Shown: positions 24,190 to 33,360 of the stretch, one piece after another
How the letters are laid out: each line of letters starts with the position of its first letter
How positions within the stretch are numbered: position 1 is the stretch's first letter
Assembly (NCBI GenBank): GCA_004563195.1
Contig: SFTJ01000003.1
Location: 62,001 to 126,000, forward strand
Direction: 5' to 3'
DNA length: 64,000 nucleotides
Origin: a bacterium
Lineage (GTDB): Bacteria > Bacteroidota > Bacteroidia > Bacteroidales > Muribaculaceae
Position numbers and translations under genes: made by a program
The notes under the pieces: generated by a model
Seen by the model: only the letters and a program-made list of their open reading frames with translations
Told to the model about the DNA's origin: nothing
Databases searched by the model: none

Positions 24190-26181
24190 TCAATCAACTA
24201 CTACCTTAACAGCTTCACCGTCGGCAACTACGATATAGATACCACCCTCAACAACGATTCTCTTAGGAGTGTCGCCCGAGCCCTTAACGGTAGTGGTGCG
24301 AGGCTTGCCGTCTACATCGTATACGTCAACTATATCGGCACCGTTAACTGTGATTTCGCCGGTACCCGGAATAACTTCCACCTTTTCGCCAACTTGAAGA
24401 TTTTCGTCTTCGCTGGTTACGCTTATAGTCACCGGAATGATGCGAACGGTAGAGGTTTCGCCACTCTTGTAGATGTTAACTACACCGTCTACGGTAACAG
24501 TAGCAGCAGCATCAGGCAAAGCGAGGTCGCAACGGTTCCAAGCCGACATCGCACCTGTAGCATCGTTGAGAGTGATGTTGCGATTGTTAACGTCGCTGAT
24601 AGTGACATCCTTGATGCGAACAAATGATGCAGCCATATCGGCAGTGATTTCTTCGATGGCATAAACTGCAGGAGTAGCAGGAGCGTTGGTTTCAGATTCT
24701 TTCATATCCTCTACTGCTTCGATTTGCAAGTTGCCATTGTATTCGTTAAGCTTACCTCTGAATCCGCCGGGGATTACGTCGCCCACTTGATAAGCCGGGC
24801 AGTCGCTCTTGAGAGCATAGATGGTGATACCTGCAGTTTCGTCTACTACGAAGTAGTTATAGTTGTTGGTGGTTTCGTATACGCCAACCACGGTAACAGG
24901 ATTGTTCAACTTAGCGATAGAGCCAACTTCAAGAGCTCTGAAAGCAGCTACATTGTCAACACTTACCTTCGAAACATATTCGATAGGCAAGAATTGAACA
25001 TTTTCCTTAAACATACTTGCAAAACCTATAACATCGTATTCGCCGTCGGCAGGAATTGCAGCATGTGTAGTATATACAGCTACACTATTGCCTTGAGCGT
25101 CGGTAATAGTCTTGGCAGCAGCATCGAGTGTAACATTAGGAATCATGAAATACTTGTTCATGTTTTCCTTAGTAATATCGGCTACTGTAGCTACAGTAGG
25201 ATTAATCGGGTCAACTGAAGAGGTAGAAGCAAGGAACGATGCGTTAGAGTTACCTGCGCCTACTTCGTTCTTCAATTCTACTACACCATTGTAAGTAGTC
25301 TTTGTGCCATAGAATCCTGCAGGAATTACAGCGCCGTTATCGTAGGTCTGACCGATAGAGCCATAGATAAGAGCAGCACCGCTATCGTCTACTACATAGA
25401 GATAAGCGCCCTTCTGATATACTGCGGTAACAGGGTTGGTGAACTTAACCACTGCGCCATCTTCCTTAGCGAGGTATTCGGCGATGTTAGCCACTTCTTC
25501 AGGAGTAGCGATAACATATTCGGCAGTTACCACTTCGCTTGCCTTGCCGCCATCGATAACCACAGCCTTAACGGTGGTATTGGTAGTGATGCTGATAGCT
25601 TCGGCATATTCGGTAGAAGCAGCAGTAGGTTCTGTACCATCGAGTGTGTAATACACCTTACCTGTACTGTTAGGATTGGTGATAGTTACTTCGATAGGAG
25701 TTTCGTAGTATGTACCGGCCTTCGGCGAGATTACCGGAGCAGCTATTGCACCTTCTTTTGCTATAGTTACCACTATCGAAGTTGCACGAACTTGAGCTGT
25801 TTTAGCAGTCAATACGACTTGGCTTGCCGAACCTACCCATGTGCCGGTCTTGCCATCGTAAGAGTAAGTGCCTTCACCACTGTTTTCAAAGCAACCGGGA
25901 CCATATTGTGCGGTTCCGCTTGCTGTACATTCAAACTTGATTGATGTAATTTTTCCACTTGCTACCGAAATGGTGGCAGTAGAGTTCTTATAGAAGCGAT
26001 ACTGACCGTTAGTTGCCTTACCATCAGAACAGTGTATGGTAACGCCATCTTTCGTTTCGCTTTGCTCAGCTTGAGACCCTGTCCACCCTGTAGATGCATT
26101 GGGATCGAACGTAATTTCTTCTGCTTTTACTACACTTACGGCAGTAATGAGCATTAATAGAGAAAGTAGGAATTTCTTCAT
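24190..26181 (-). CDS. Secreted protein with chitobiase-C and OB-like domains, T9SS-type tail
   Basis: 663 aa with a signal peptide (MKKFLLSLLMLITAVSVVKA). Order of parts: a beta-rich N-terminal domain (about 20-140), a CHB_HEX_C Ig-like domain (about 148-230, KVYYTLDGTEPTAASTEYAE), two or three OB-fold-like repeats (about 232-590; AYLYVVDDSGAALIYG, YNYFVVDETAGITIYALKSD) and a C-terminal segment (VDVYDVDGKPRTTTVKGSGD, GGIYIVVADGEAVKVVV) that looks like a type IX secretion/surface-anchoring tail. No catalytic motif is seen. It follows the DUF5689 lipoprotein and TonB receptor on the same strand, and the OB-like repeats echo that lipoprotein, so all three may serve one surface system. Confidence 0.7.
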   Translation of the reverse strand: MKKFLLSLLMLITAVSVVKAEEITFDPNASTGWTGSQAEQSETKDGVTIHCSDGKATNGQYRFYKNSTATISVASGKITSIKFECTASGTAQYGPGCFENSGEGTYSYDGKTGTWVGSASQVVLTAKTAQVRATSIVVTIAKEGAIAAPVISPKAGTYYETPIEVTITNPNSTGKVYYTLDGTEPTAASTEYAEAISITTNTTVKAVVIDGGKASEVVTAEYVIATPEEVANIAEYLAKEDGAVVKFTNPVTAVYQKGAYLYVVDDSGAALIYGSIGQTYDNGAVIPAGFYGTKTTYNGVVELKNEVGAGNSNASFLASTSSVDPINPTVATVADITKENMNKYFMIPNVTLDAAAKTITDAQGNSVAVYTTHAAIPADGEYDVIGFASMFKENVQFLPIEYVSKVSVDNVAAFRALEVGSIAKLNNPVTVVGVYETTNNYNYFVVDETAGITIYALKSDCPAYQVGDVIPGGFRGKLNEYNGNLQIEAVEDMKESETNAPATPAVYAIEEITADMAASFVRIKDVTISDVNNRNITLNDATGAMSAWNRCDLALPDAAATVTVDGVVNIYKSGETSTVRIIPVTISVTSEDENLQVGEKVEVIPGTGEITVNGADIVDVYDVDGKPRTTTVKGSGDTPKRIVVEGGIYIVVADGEAVKVVVD

Positions 26182-26360
26182 GATAAGATAGTTTTAAAAA
26201 TCGTTTGAGTAGTATAGTTGGGACAAATGTAGTAATAAATTTAGATATTACAACACATTTTATTCCGAATTTTAACAAAAAAGTGCTCATTTCGTGTATT
26301 TTAGGCGAAAAATAAGATACATTCAGGCACAAATAAGGAAAGAACGAGCATAGAAATGCA

Positions 26361-26412
26361 AAAAGCGACTCGCCGGGAGCCTGCGATTGGGGCAAACCGA
26401 CGAGTCGCTTTA
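26361..26412 (-). terminator. Terminator for the DUF5689 lipoprotein gene
   Basis: AAAGCGACTCG at 26362-26372 pairs with CGAGTCGCTTT at 26401-26411; on the minus strand the stem is followed by a T-run. Confidence 0.75.
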
Positions 26413-26434
26413 ATATATGGGAATTGCGTTACAA

Positions 26435-28732
26435 TTATTCCATTTTGGTCCAATTAAGAGCCCAGATGGCGAAGCGGTCCTTGTTGGAATCGGCCACTGC
26501 CGATGGCGAGAGATTGGTGATAACGATTTGGAAATCACCGCTCACATTAACGTCGGCTGAGTAGTCGTAGGCAGTGAGCTTGGCTGCGCTGGTGTTCTCC
26601 ACTGTGAGGGTCTTCACCACATTGCCACCCTGAAGGATGTCGATTTTGAACTTCACGCCCTTCGACTCGGTGTAAGGCACGCAATATTTGAGATTAATCT
26701 TGCCTATACCGCCCGAGATGGTGGGCGAAGTGATGGTGCCCACTGCGGCAGTCTTGCCGTTGATGCAAGCTGCAAAGTAAGGCTGACCTTCCGACTTATA
26801 ACCGAATACCTTGAACACGGGGTTGCTGTCGCTTTCGCCGCCCTTGAGTACATTACCATTCTTCAACACCCAACCTTGAGCTGAGGTGTAGGTGCCGTAA
26901 GAGCCTACTGCTTCGCCGCCATTAAGGGTTTCGAAGTCGGCTTCGGTGCCCGAAACCACGGTGCCGCCGCCGGTGCCTCCACCGTTACCGCCGCCGTTAT
27001 CGTCGCTTACTTCGCCCACTACTACGTCGTCGACGCACCAAGTAGCATAATTGGCATCGGTGGTAGCTTCGTAGCGGAAGCCGATAAAGATGGTGCCGGT
27101 GTATTTGCTGAGGTCGATATTGCCCGAGTTAGCCCAGTCGCTGTAGCCCGAAGCCGGAGCAGCGGCGATGGTACATTCGAGTTGTTCGGGAGTGCACGAT
27201 GTTGGGTCGTCGCTTGTCAAGACGTATACGCCGAACTTGGTGGTAGTAGAGCTGTAGCCGTTGACTTGAGTGCGGAAGTTGAGCACCTTGTTCTCAACCT
27301 TGCTCATATTGATGGCAGGAGTGATGAGCCATGAGTCGAACGGAGCAGTGCCCTTGTAGCCGGTCATAGCTGCATAGCCGTTGTTGTCGAATGAGGTTTG
27401 ATACCAAGCCTTGTTGCCTTGCACCTTTATGTTAGCCCAGTCGGTAGGCAAAGCGGAGTCGAAGCCTTCCTTGATGCCTGTAATGCCGCCGGTAGCCACC
27501 GAGAGGCGGAATTCATCTTTCGAGCCCGAGTTGCCGGTGATGCCGTGAGTGCCCATGTAGGTAGCCATAGTACCCTTCACCTTGATGGCAGTCTTGTACA
27601 CTTCAGGATTGTCGGCGAGGTTGGCTTGAGCGCGGAATGCACTACCTTGTGGCAGAGCCACTATCAAGCACTTGTTGAAGTCCTTACATTCGGGATTGTC
27701 GGCGATGGCGAGGATGTTGCCTATGGTGGCGGGAGCCTTCCATTCGATGTCGGCATTGCTCTTCACCTCGGTCACTTCGGGAGCCACAGCGCCCACAATG
27801 TAACCGCCTACCCAACCTTCGCGGGCTGTGTTCTGTATGCTGATAGCCTTTTCCACGGTCCATGGGTTGGTCTCGATGCCGCTGAAGTCGGTAGAGAAGT
27901 CGATGCAGTCGCTATAGTCGCGAAGGAGCAACTGCCAAGCGCCGTTAGAAGCTGTAGTGCCGTAGTAGCTGAGGATACCCACTACCGAGCCATAGCCCAA
28001 TGGGAGAAGTTCGTTTTTGAAAGTAGAGTAATTGCTTGTGCGCACTATGATGGTGTTGCCACCGGCGTCTTCGATGGTGCGATTGGTGGTAGCGTCGCCG
28101 TTAACGAAAGCTGCAACGCCGTCGGCGTCGGTGAACTTAACGTCGTTGAAGCGCACGAGTTGGCTTTGCCACTTGCGCAAGCCTTCGGCATCGGCAGTCA
28201 AGCCTGAAATAGTAGCTGGGATGGTGTCGATGTCGGCAGGACGAGGAAGACCATTGAGCTGAGCCATCTTTTCGAAGGTTTCCAATGGCAGGAACGAAGC
28301 TTCCCACACATCCTTAGGCTCATAATATTCGGGGTAGCCGAGTTGCTGAAGCGAGTTGTATTTGCCCACCCAGTATCCCTTGAGGCTTATAACCACTTCC
28401 TGACCGATGCGATAGGTGTTGAAGAGGCTGGTGCCGTTAACCGAGATGGCAATGGCAGCCGTATTGTCTTGAATAACAAGGCTCTTGTAGATATTGCCCG
28501 ACTCGTCGCTGCTGATTACGCGACCTGCTATCACGAGGTCTTCATCGACGGTAGCGATATAGTTGGCATCGTCTTGCCAATACTTTGCCTTGAGGTCGGC
28601 TATGGTGATGTTGGGCACGCGATTGGCTTTAGGCACCATCATAGGAGGGGTGTCGAAATTGTCGCTACAACCGCTCAACAGAGATATTGCTGTAAGGAGC
28701 AACAAAGTGATATATGACTTAAAATGTCTCAT
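26435..28732 (-). CDS. DUF5689-domain surface lipoprotein
   Basis: 765 aa beginning with a lipoprotein signal (MRHFKSYITLLLLTAISLLSGC; lipobox LLSGC, lipidated at Cys22). The N-terminal part (about 35-275) is the DUF5689 OB-like domain (ATVDEDLVIAGRVISSDESG, then YKSLVIQDNTAAIAISVNG). Next come a second OB-like domain (about 280-410), a jelly-roll choice-of-anchor/cleaved-adhesin domain (about 415-575, AMTGYKGTAPFDSWLITPAI), a Gly-rich linker (GGGNGGGTGGG) and a further beta-sandwich. No SusD-like helices are present. It sits 46 bp downstream of the TonB receptor gene and so is its probable surface partner. In Bacteroidetes such lipoproteins occur with extracellular nucleases, but substrate is unproven here. 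Confidence 0.78.
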   Translation of the reverse strand: MRHFKSYITLLLLTAISLLSGCSDNFDTPPMMVPKANRVPNITIADLKAKYWQDDANYIATVDEDLVIAGRVISSDESGNIYKSLVIQDNTAAIAISVNGTSLFNTYRIGQEVVISLKGYWVGKYNSLQQLGYPEYYEPKDVWEASFLPLETFEKMAQLNGLPRPADIDTIPATISGLTADAEGLRKWQSQLVRFNDVKFTDADGVAAFVNGDATTNRTIEDAGGNTIIVRTSNYSTFKNELLPLGYGSVVGILSYYGTTASNGAWQLLLRDYSDCIDFSTDFSGIETNPWTVEKAISIQNTAREGWVGGYIVGAVAPEVTEVKSNADIEWKAPATIGNILAIADNPECKDFNKCLIVALPQGSAFRAQANLADNPEVYKTAIKVKGTMATYMGTHGITGNSGSKDEFRLSVATGGITGIKEGFDSALPTDWANIKVQGNKAWYQTSFDNNGYAAMTGYKGTAPFDSWLITPAINMSKVENKVLNFRTQVNGYSSTTTKFGVYVLTSDDPTSCTPEQLECTIAAAPASGYSDWANSGNIDLSKYTGTIFIGFRYEATTDANYATWCVDDVVVGEVSDDNGGGNGGGTGGGTVVSGTEADFETLNGGEAVGSYGTYTSAQGWVLKNGNVLKGGESDSNPVFKVFGYKSEGQPYFAACINGKTAAVGTITSPTISGGIGKINLKYCVPYTESKGVKFKIDILQGGNVVKTLTVENTSAAKLTAYDYSADVNVSGDFQIVITNLSPSAVADSNKDRFAIWALNWTKME

Positions 28733-28778
28733 AATACTGTGTATGATATAATTAAAAAATTATTATTTCGGAAAGTTA

Positions 28779-31511
28779 TTAGAATTTCACGCCTATGTTA
28801 AGGTAAAGTTTAATGCCTTGAGCGTAATAATATTTGTTGGGATACTTCGATGTAGAGAAGTTGGTGTAATCGAAGCGACCTTGTTGGTAACCCGATGTTT
28901 GGATATTGCGATTGTTGAGCACATTATCCACATTGAGGTTGATGTTGAGCGAAGCAGTGCGATTGAGATAGATGAGCTTGCCTATGCTTGCGTTGAGCAC
29001 GAAGTTGTCGTTCAAGCGCTCTTGACGAGTGATTTCGGCAGTCTTCTGTATGAGTTCTTCTTCGGTTTCGCACACTTTGTAGAGTCCCGGCATGGCTTCG
29101 TGACGCACGGGCGAGAGGCTGACGTAGGAGTCGGCCATATACACGCCGTTGAGCTCGAGGAACCACATGCCCGGAGCGTTCCACTTAATGCCGAGCGAGT
29201 AGGCTTGTTGTGGAGTGCCGCCAACATAATAATTTTTCAAATACACCACTTGAGTAGTGTCGGGGGCTTGACCGTTCTCGTAGCTGCGGGTGCCTGTAGG
29301 GCGATTTTTATACTGATAGCGCGAGAATGTGCCGGCAGCATTGATGGTAATCGACGGGGTGAGGCGATAAGCCAATCCCACTTCCACGCCCTTATAGGTC
29401 TTTTTCACGCCCGAGAGCACATAGTTCATAAATGTGCTGAACTGGTCGTCGTAGAACGAGGTGCGCTCGGTCTGGTTATACATATCGGTCCAGAAACCGG
29501 TGATGGCACCGTGGAAACGGCGATAATTGAAGCTATAGCTGATGTCGCCCGAAAGGATGCGTTCGCTTTGCAAGTCGGCTATGGCGTCGTCCTTGATGCG
29601 CGGCGAGATATATGCCTTATCGAAGAGCGGAGCCTTGGTGCCATAGTAGGCGTGAGCCGAGATGCTGTTGCGGCCGTCGATTTTATAGGTTGCTCCCGCC
29701 TTGATGCCGGCGTTGTCGAACTTGTGCATCACGCCCTTGCCGTAGGAGTTTTCGGGCGAACGGCCGTTGCGCATCTTACCGTCGCGCTGATATTGGGTGT
29801 AGCTGATGTTCAAGCCATAGTTGATGTCCCATCGGCTGAGATTAATCACATTCTGCAACCAAGCGGTGGCGTATATCGAATTGATGTTGTAATCGTAGCC
29901 GAAGCGGTCGTCTTCGCCCACCTTGCGGTCGGGGTTATTGATATCGTTCTGCAAGAGGGTGTAGTCGTTAGGATAATCGCGCTCGGAGAATTGGTCGATA
30001 TCCTTCCAATAGCTTCCGCCGAGCAAGTCCTTGATGGTCTTGTAGTACGAAGCCTGCGAGAATCGAGCCGAGATGCCGGCTTGCAGGGTCATATAGTCGT
30101 TGAGGCGAAGATTGAGCGTAGAGTTGAGCGAGGTGTTCAACTGATTGCTGTGACGGCGCTCGAGTATATAGGTAGAACCGCGCTCTTCGCCGGTCTCTTG
30201 GGCTTGCAAATTATTCAGGTAGTTGGCTTGATAAAGAGCATCCCAATTGATTTGGCTGAACGACTCGTCGGTGAGCCACTTGTGGGTGTAGAGGTCCTTC
30301 ACATCTTGGTCTTCGTAATACGACGGCAAATAGCGATAATAGTCGGGACGTGGGTCGGCCGACTTATACCAGTTGAGAGCCGACGATGAGTAGAACGATT
30401 TGCTCACAGCCACGCCGGTATTGAGCGAGAGGCGGTCGTTGGGAGTCCAAATCCAGTTGATGATAGCCGTGGGGTCGAAGGCTTCCACCACCTTGGCGTT
30501 GCGCTTCTTGCCATCCTGCCATCCCCAGCTGGGATTGTAGAGATTATTATCGAGAATGTCGTAGATTTCCTGATAGGTGGCAGTGTTGGCGGCACGCGAA
30601 GTGGGAGCACCGAAAGCGGTGAGCGATAGCGAGTGCTGCGGATTGAACACCTTTTGGAGCGAAAGGAAGAGGCTTGCCGAGTTGTAGAACGAACCGGGCA
30701 CAATGCCTTGGTCGCTATAGCGAACGGCGGCGCTTGCCGTGAGGGCCCAACCGTGCTTGTTGAGTCCGGTGGCGTGAGTAATCATACCGCGCAGGTAGTA
30801 ATTACCATTGGTGTAAGCCACGCTGGCGCGAGTGCCGGGAGCATAATCCTTGGCATAGGTGGCAATGTTGTTGGCACCGCCCACATCGCCAAACGAGTAA
30901 GCAGTGGCTTCCAAGCCCATGCCTATGCTCTTGTTCTTAAATGCTTGGTTCAAGCCGCCAAGCATCGAGTAGTTGAAGCGACCGCGAGCGGCATCGTTCA
31001 TGGTGACGCCGTTGATGGTGGTCTGAGTGTACTCCGAGTCGTAGCCGCGGATGCGGAAACGCATCAAACTGAAGTCGTAGCTTGCAGCCTGATAAAAGAC
31101 GTTGTCGGTGGCACCGGTGAGGGTGGCAATGGTCTGGCTATTGCCCTCCTCATCCTCAATCTGCGATTCGGTGAGAGCAAATTCGGCGTTGTCGTAGCTC
31201 CGGGTCGAAGTAAGGCGTATGGTGCCCACGTCGACTATACGGTTCGACTCAATCACCACATCTTGCGACCAGTCCTTATAGCCATAGGAGAACACCAGCA
31301 CCACATCGCTGCCGGCAGTAGCATCGGTGATAACGAAACTACCGTCGAGCGTAGAAGTGGCCGACGCACCTTGACCATCGAGCATAACAGTGGCACCGTG
31401 CACAGGCACACCTGTCTTCGAATCGACTACAATACCTTTAATGCCGGTTCTCTGTGCCATTGCCGGCACCGCGAGCATCAAAGCCAGTAGCAAAAACATT
31501 TTTAGTCTCAT
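28779..31511 (-). CDS. TonB-dependent receptor
   Basis: 910-aa outer-membrane receptor. Signal peptide MRLKMFLLLALMLAVPAMAQ, then a carboxypeptidase-regulatory-like domain (about 22-110, GIKGIVVDSKTGVPVHGATV), a plug (about 115-240, FRIRGYDSEYTQTTINGVTM) and a 22-strand barrel ending in a terminal Phe (LYLNIGVKF). It lacks the long SusC N-terminal motifs, and no SusD gene follows; instead a DUF5689 lipoprotein gene does. It imports an unknown ligand using TonB energy. A CAAATTTA at 31632-31639 would be a -7 box on the minus strand, but no -33 box fits, so the promoter is unassigned. Confidence 0.9.
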   Translation of the reverse strand: MRLKMFLLLALMLAVPAMAQRTGIKGIVVDSKTGVPVHGATVMLDGQGASATSTLDGSFVITDATAGSDVVLVFSYGYKDWSQDVVIESNRIVDVGTIRLTSTRSYDNAEFALTESQIEDEEGNSQTIATLTGATDNVFYQAASYDFSLMRFRIRGYDSEYTQTTINGVTMNDAARGRFNYSMLGGLNQAFKNKSIGMGLEATAYSFGDVGGANNIATYAKDYAPGTRASVAYTNGNYYLRGMITHATGLNKHGWALTASAAVRYSDQGIVPGSFYNSASLFLSLQKVFNPQHSLSLTAFGAPTSRAANTATYQEIYDILDNNLYNPSWGWQDGKKRNAKVVEAFDPTAIINWIWTPNDRLSLNTGVAVSKSFYSSSALNWYKSADPRPDYYRYLPSYYEDQDVKDLYTHKWLTDESFSQINWDALYQANYLNNLQAQETGEERGSTYILERRHSNQLNTSLNSTLNLRLNDYMTLQAGISARFSQASYYKTIKDLLGGSYWKDIDQFSERDYPNDYTLLQNDINNPDRKVGEDDRFGYDYNINSIYATAWLQNVINLSRWDINYGLNISYTQYQRDGKMRNGRSPENSYGKGVMHKFDNAGIKAGATYKIDGRNSISAHAYYGTKAPLFDKAYISPRIKDDAIADLQSERILSGDISYSFNYRRFHGAITGFWTDMYNQTERTSFYDDQFSTFMNYVLSGVKKTYKGVEVGLAYRLTPSITINAAGTFSRYQYKNRPTGTRSYENGQAPDTTQVVYLKNYYVGGTPQQAYSLGIKWNAPGMWFLELNGVYMADSYVSLSPVRHEAMPGLYKVCETEEELIQKTAEITRQERLNDNFVLNASIGKLIYLNRTASLNINLNVDNVLNNRNIQTSGYQQGRFDYTNFSTSKYPNKYYYAQGIKLYLNIGVKF

Positions 31512-31827
31512 AAGGTTCTTTTTTTATGTTTTTTCGTGTTGTTAATATTTTTATCGTCACGCTGTGCATCCACTCAGCCACTTTGCTCTATATAATTTAT
31601 GGCAACATCGCCGAAGCACACATCAAGCCGTCAAATTTAAACATATTTTTTTGATTTATAATCATTTTTTAGCGATTAAGTGGCAATTTTGGTTGCGAAA
31701 AGAGGCAAAAAAGCGACTTTTGTGCCTTACTCACAACAATGCAGAGCAAAAAAACAAAAAATACTTCAGTCATCATCAATTCATCAGTGCCGGGCTGGGA
31801 GCCTTATTCGCCTAAGGGGTTACCATT

Positions 31828-31935
31828 TTGCGACCTGTGGGTATGGCTCTTTCGGGCAACTTGCAGAACCTCGCCGGCGGTCTCATCATCTTGGTGTTCC
31901 GTCCCTATAAGGTGGGCGACTACATAGAGTCGGGA
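31828..31935 (+). pseudogene. mscS mechanosensitive-channel scrap
   Basis: About 35 codons read VGMALSGNLQNLAGGLIILV followed by FRPYKVGDYIES, the pore helix and start of the cytoplasmic beta domain of MscS channels. Both the membrane region before and the cytoplasmic cage after are missing; a frame continues to a TAA at 31995 with unrelated sequence. Nothing else is recognisable in the 31512-32076 gap except a TAACTTTG box (31993-32000) that could drive pncB. Confidence 0.8.
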
Positions 31936-32076
31936 CGAAGCATTAATTGCGGCTTTTTGGAGCAGGGTGTCGGCAATTTGAAATTATTTTTATAACTTTG
32001 GCACGACGATGTAAATCGCCGATGCTTAACACGATTAATAAAGATTTTTTCAAAAAAAAGACGAAACCGAAAAGCT

Positions 32077-33285
32077 ATGAAACCAATCATCACCCATTTC
32101 ACCGATACCGACCTCTATAAGCTCACTATGTGCTGCGCCATACTCAATTGCTTCCCACGCGCCGTGGTGAAATATCAGTTTGTAGACCGCAACGGCACCA
32201 AATATCCGGCAGGATTTGCCGAAGAGCTCAAACGCCAGATAAAGTATCTTGAGGACTTGCGCTTCACCAAGGAAGAAGAAGAGTTTATGAGTCGCAAATG
32301 CTACTATCTGCCCACTTGGTTCTACACCTATCTGCGCGGTTTTCGCTACGACTCGACTTGGGTGAAAAATGTGGAGCAAGACGAAGAGGGCCACTTGAGC
32401 CTCGAGATAGAAGGCTATTGGCACCAAACCATGCTCCTCGAGGTGCAGATACTCGCCATCATATCGGAGCTGCATCACACCATGACCGGCAATATAACCA
32501 AAGTGGACATGGCCGACTATTACGACCTGAGCTATCGCAAAGCCGTGCGTATGCTCGAGGCGGGATTGGTGGTGACCGACTTCGGCACACGCCGCCGCTT
32601 GTCGCTCGAAGCCGAGGAGACTGCCGTAAAGGCATTTATGCAAGCCGGCTCAGAGGTAGCTACAGGCAAGTTTGTGGGCACCAGCAATGTGTACCTCGCC
32701 ATGAAATACAATCTCACGCCGGTGGGCACTATGGCGCACGAGTGGATAGCCGGCATAGCCGGTATGTTCGGCCCTCAAGAAGCCAACAACATAGCCATGG
32801 ATATGTGGCAAAAGACCTATATCGGCTCGTTGGGCATATATCTCTACGACACATTCGGCTTCAAGGCATTTGCCGACAACTTCTCGGAGCACTTTGCCCG
32901 CGTGTTTGCCGGACTGCGCATCGATAGCGGCGACGAACTGGAGCAAGTGAAGAAAATACAGGAGAAATACACCGAACTCGGCGTGGACTATCGCACCAAG
33001 CAGATAATATTCAGCAACGCACTCGACACCGACCGCGCCATCGACATTCACAACCGTGTGAAGGACCTTTGCATCGACAGCTACGGCATTGGCACACACA
33101 TCACTTGCGACACCTATGACTATGGGTTCACACCTATGAACATAGTGATAAAACTCGTGGCAATAAAAATCACCGAAAAGCGCCACTTCTCGCACACTTG
33201 CAAGATGAGCGAGGACTTGGGCAAATACACCGGCCGACCCGAGACTGTGGCTATATTCAAGACCCTGCTCGGCATAGACCAATAA
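32077..33285 (+). CDS. pncB: Nicotinate phosphoribosyltransferase
   Basis: Cytosolic NAD-salvage enzyme joining nicotinate and PRPP (with ATP hydrolysis) to nicotinate mononucleotide; 402 aa, normal size. It starts HFTDTDLYKLTMCCAILNCF, the family N-terminus with the substrate-contacting TDxYK motif, and shows VTDFGTRRRLSLEAEE and GTSNVYLAMKYNLTPVGTMA, where conserved residues bind the base and phosphates, plus FAGLRIDSGDE near the active-site barrel. It is read with the EEP-family gene 75 bp downstream. The TAACTTTG box at 31993-32000 lies about 75 bp upstream, inside the decayed mscS region. Confidence 0.95.
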   Translation: MKPIITHFTDTDLYKLTMCCAILNCFPRAVVKYQFVDRNGTKYPAGFAEELKRQIKYLEDLRFTKEEEEFMSRKCYYLPTWFYTYLRGFRYDSTWVKNVEQDEEGHLSLEIEGYWHQTMLLEVQILAIISELHHTMTGNITKVDMADYYDLSYRKAVRMLEAGLVVTDFGTRRRLSLEAEETAVKAFMQAGSEVATGKFVGTSNVYLAMKYNLTPVGTMAHEWIAGIAGMFGPQEANNIAMDMWQKTYIGSLGIYLYDTFGFKAFADNFSEHFARVFAGLRIDSGDELEQVKKIQEKYTELGVDYRTKQIIFSNALDTDRAIDIHNRVKDLCIDSYGIGTHITCDTYDYGFTPMNIVIKLVAIKITEKRHFSHTCKMSEDLGKYTGRPETVAIFKTLLGIDQ

Positions 33286-33360
33286 TGCCACTCATCGGCA
33301 AAACAATACCCAACAATCAGCATAAACTCTACATCACCACAAAAATAAATTCACCAAGCG

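Noticed and set aside
28779..31511. SusC/SusD pair for a polysaccharide utilisation locus
   Set aside because: The receptor is followed by a DUF5689 lipoprotein without SusD-like features, and no SusD gene lies anywhere in the window.
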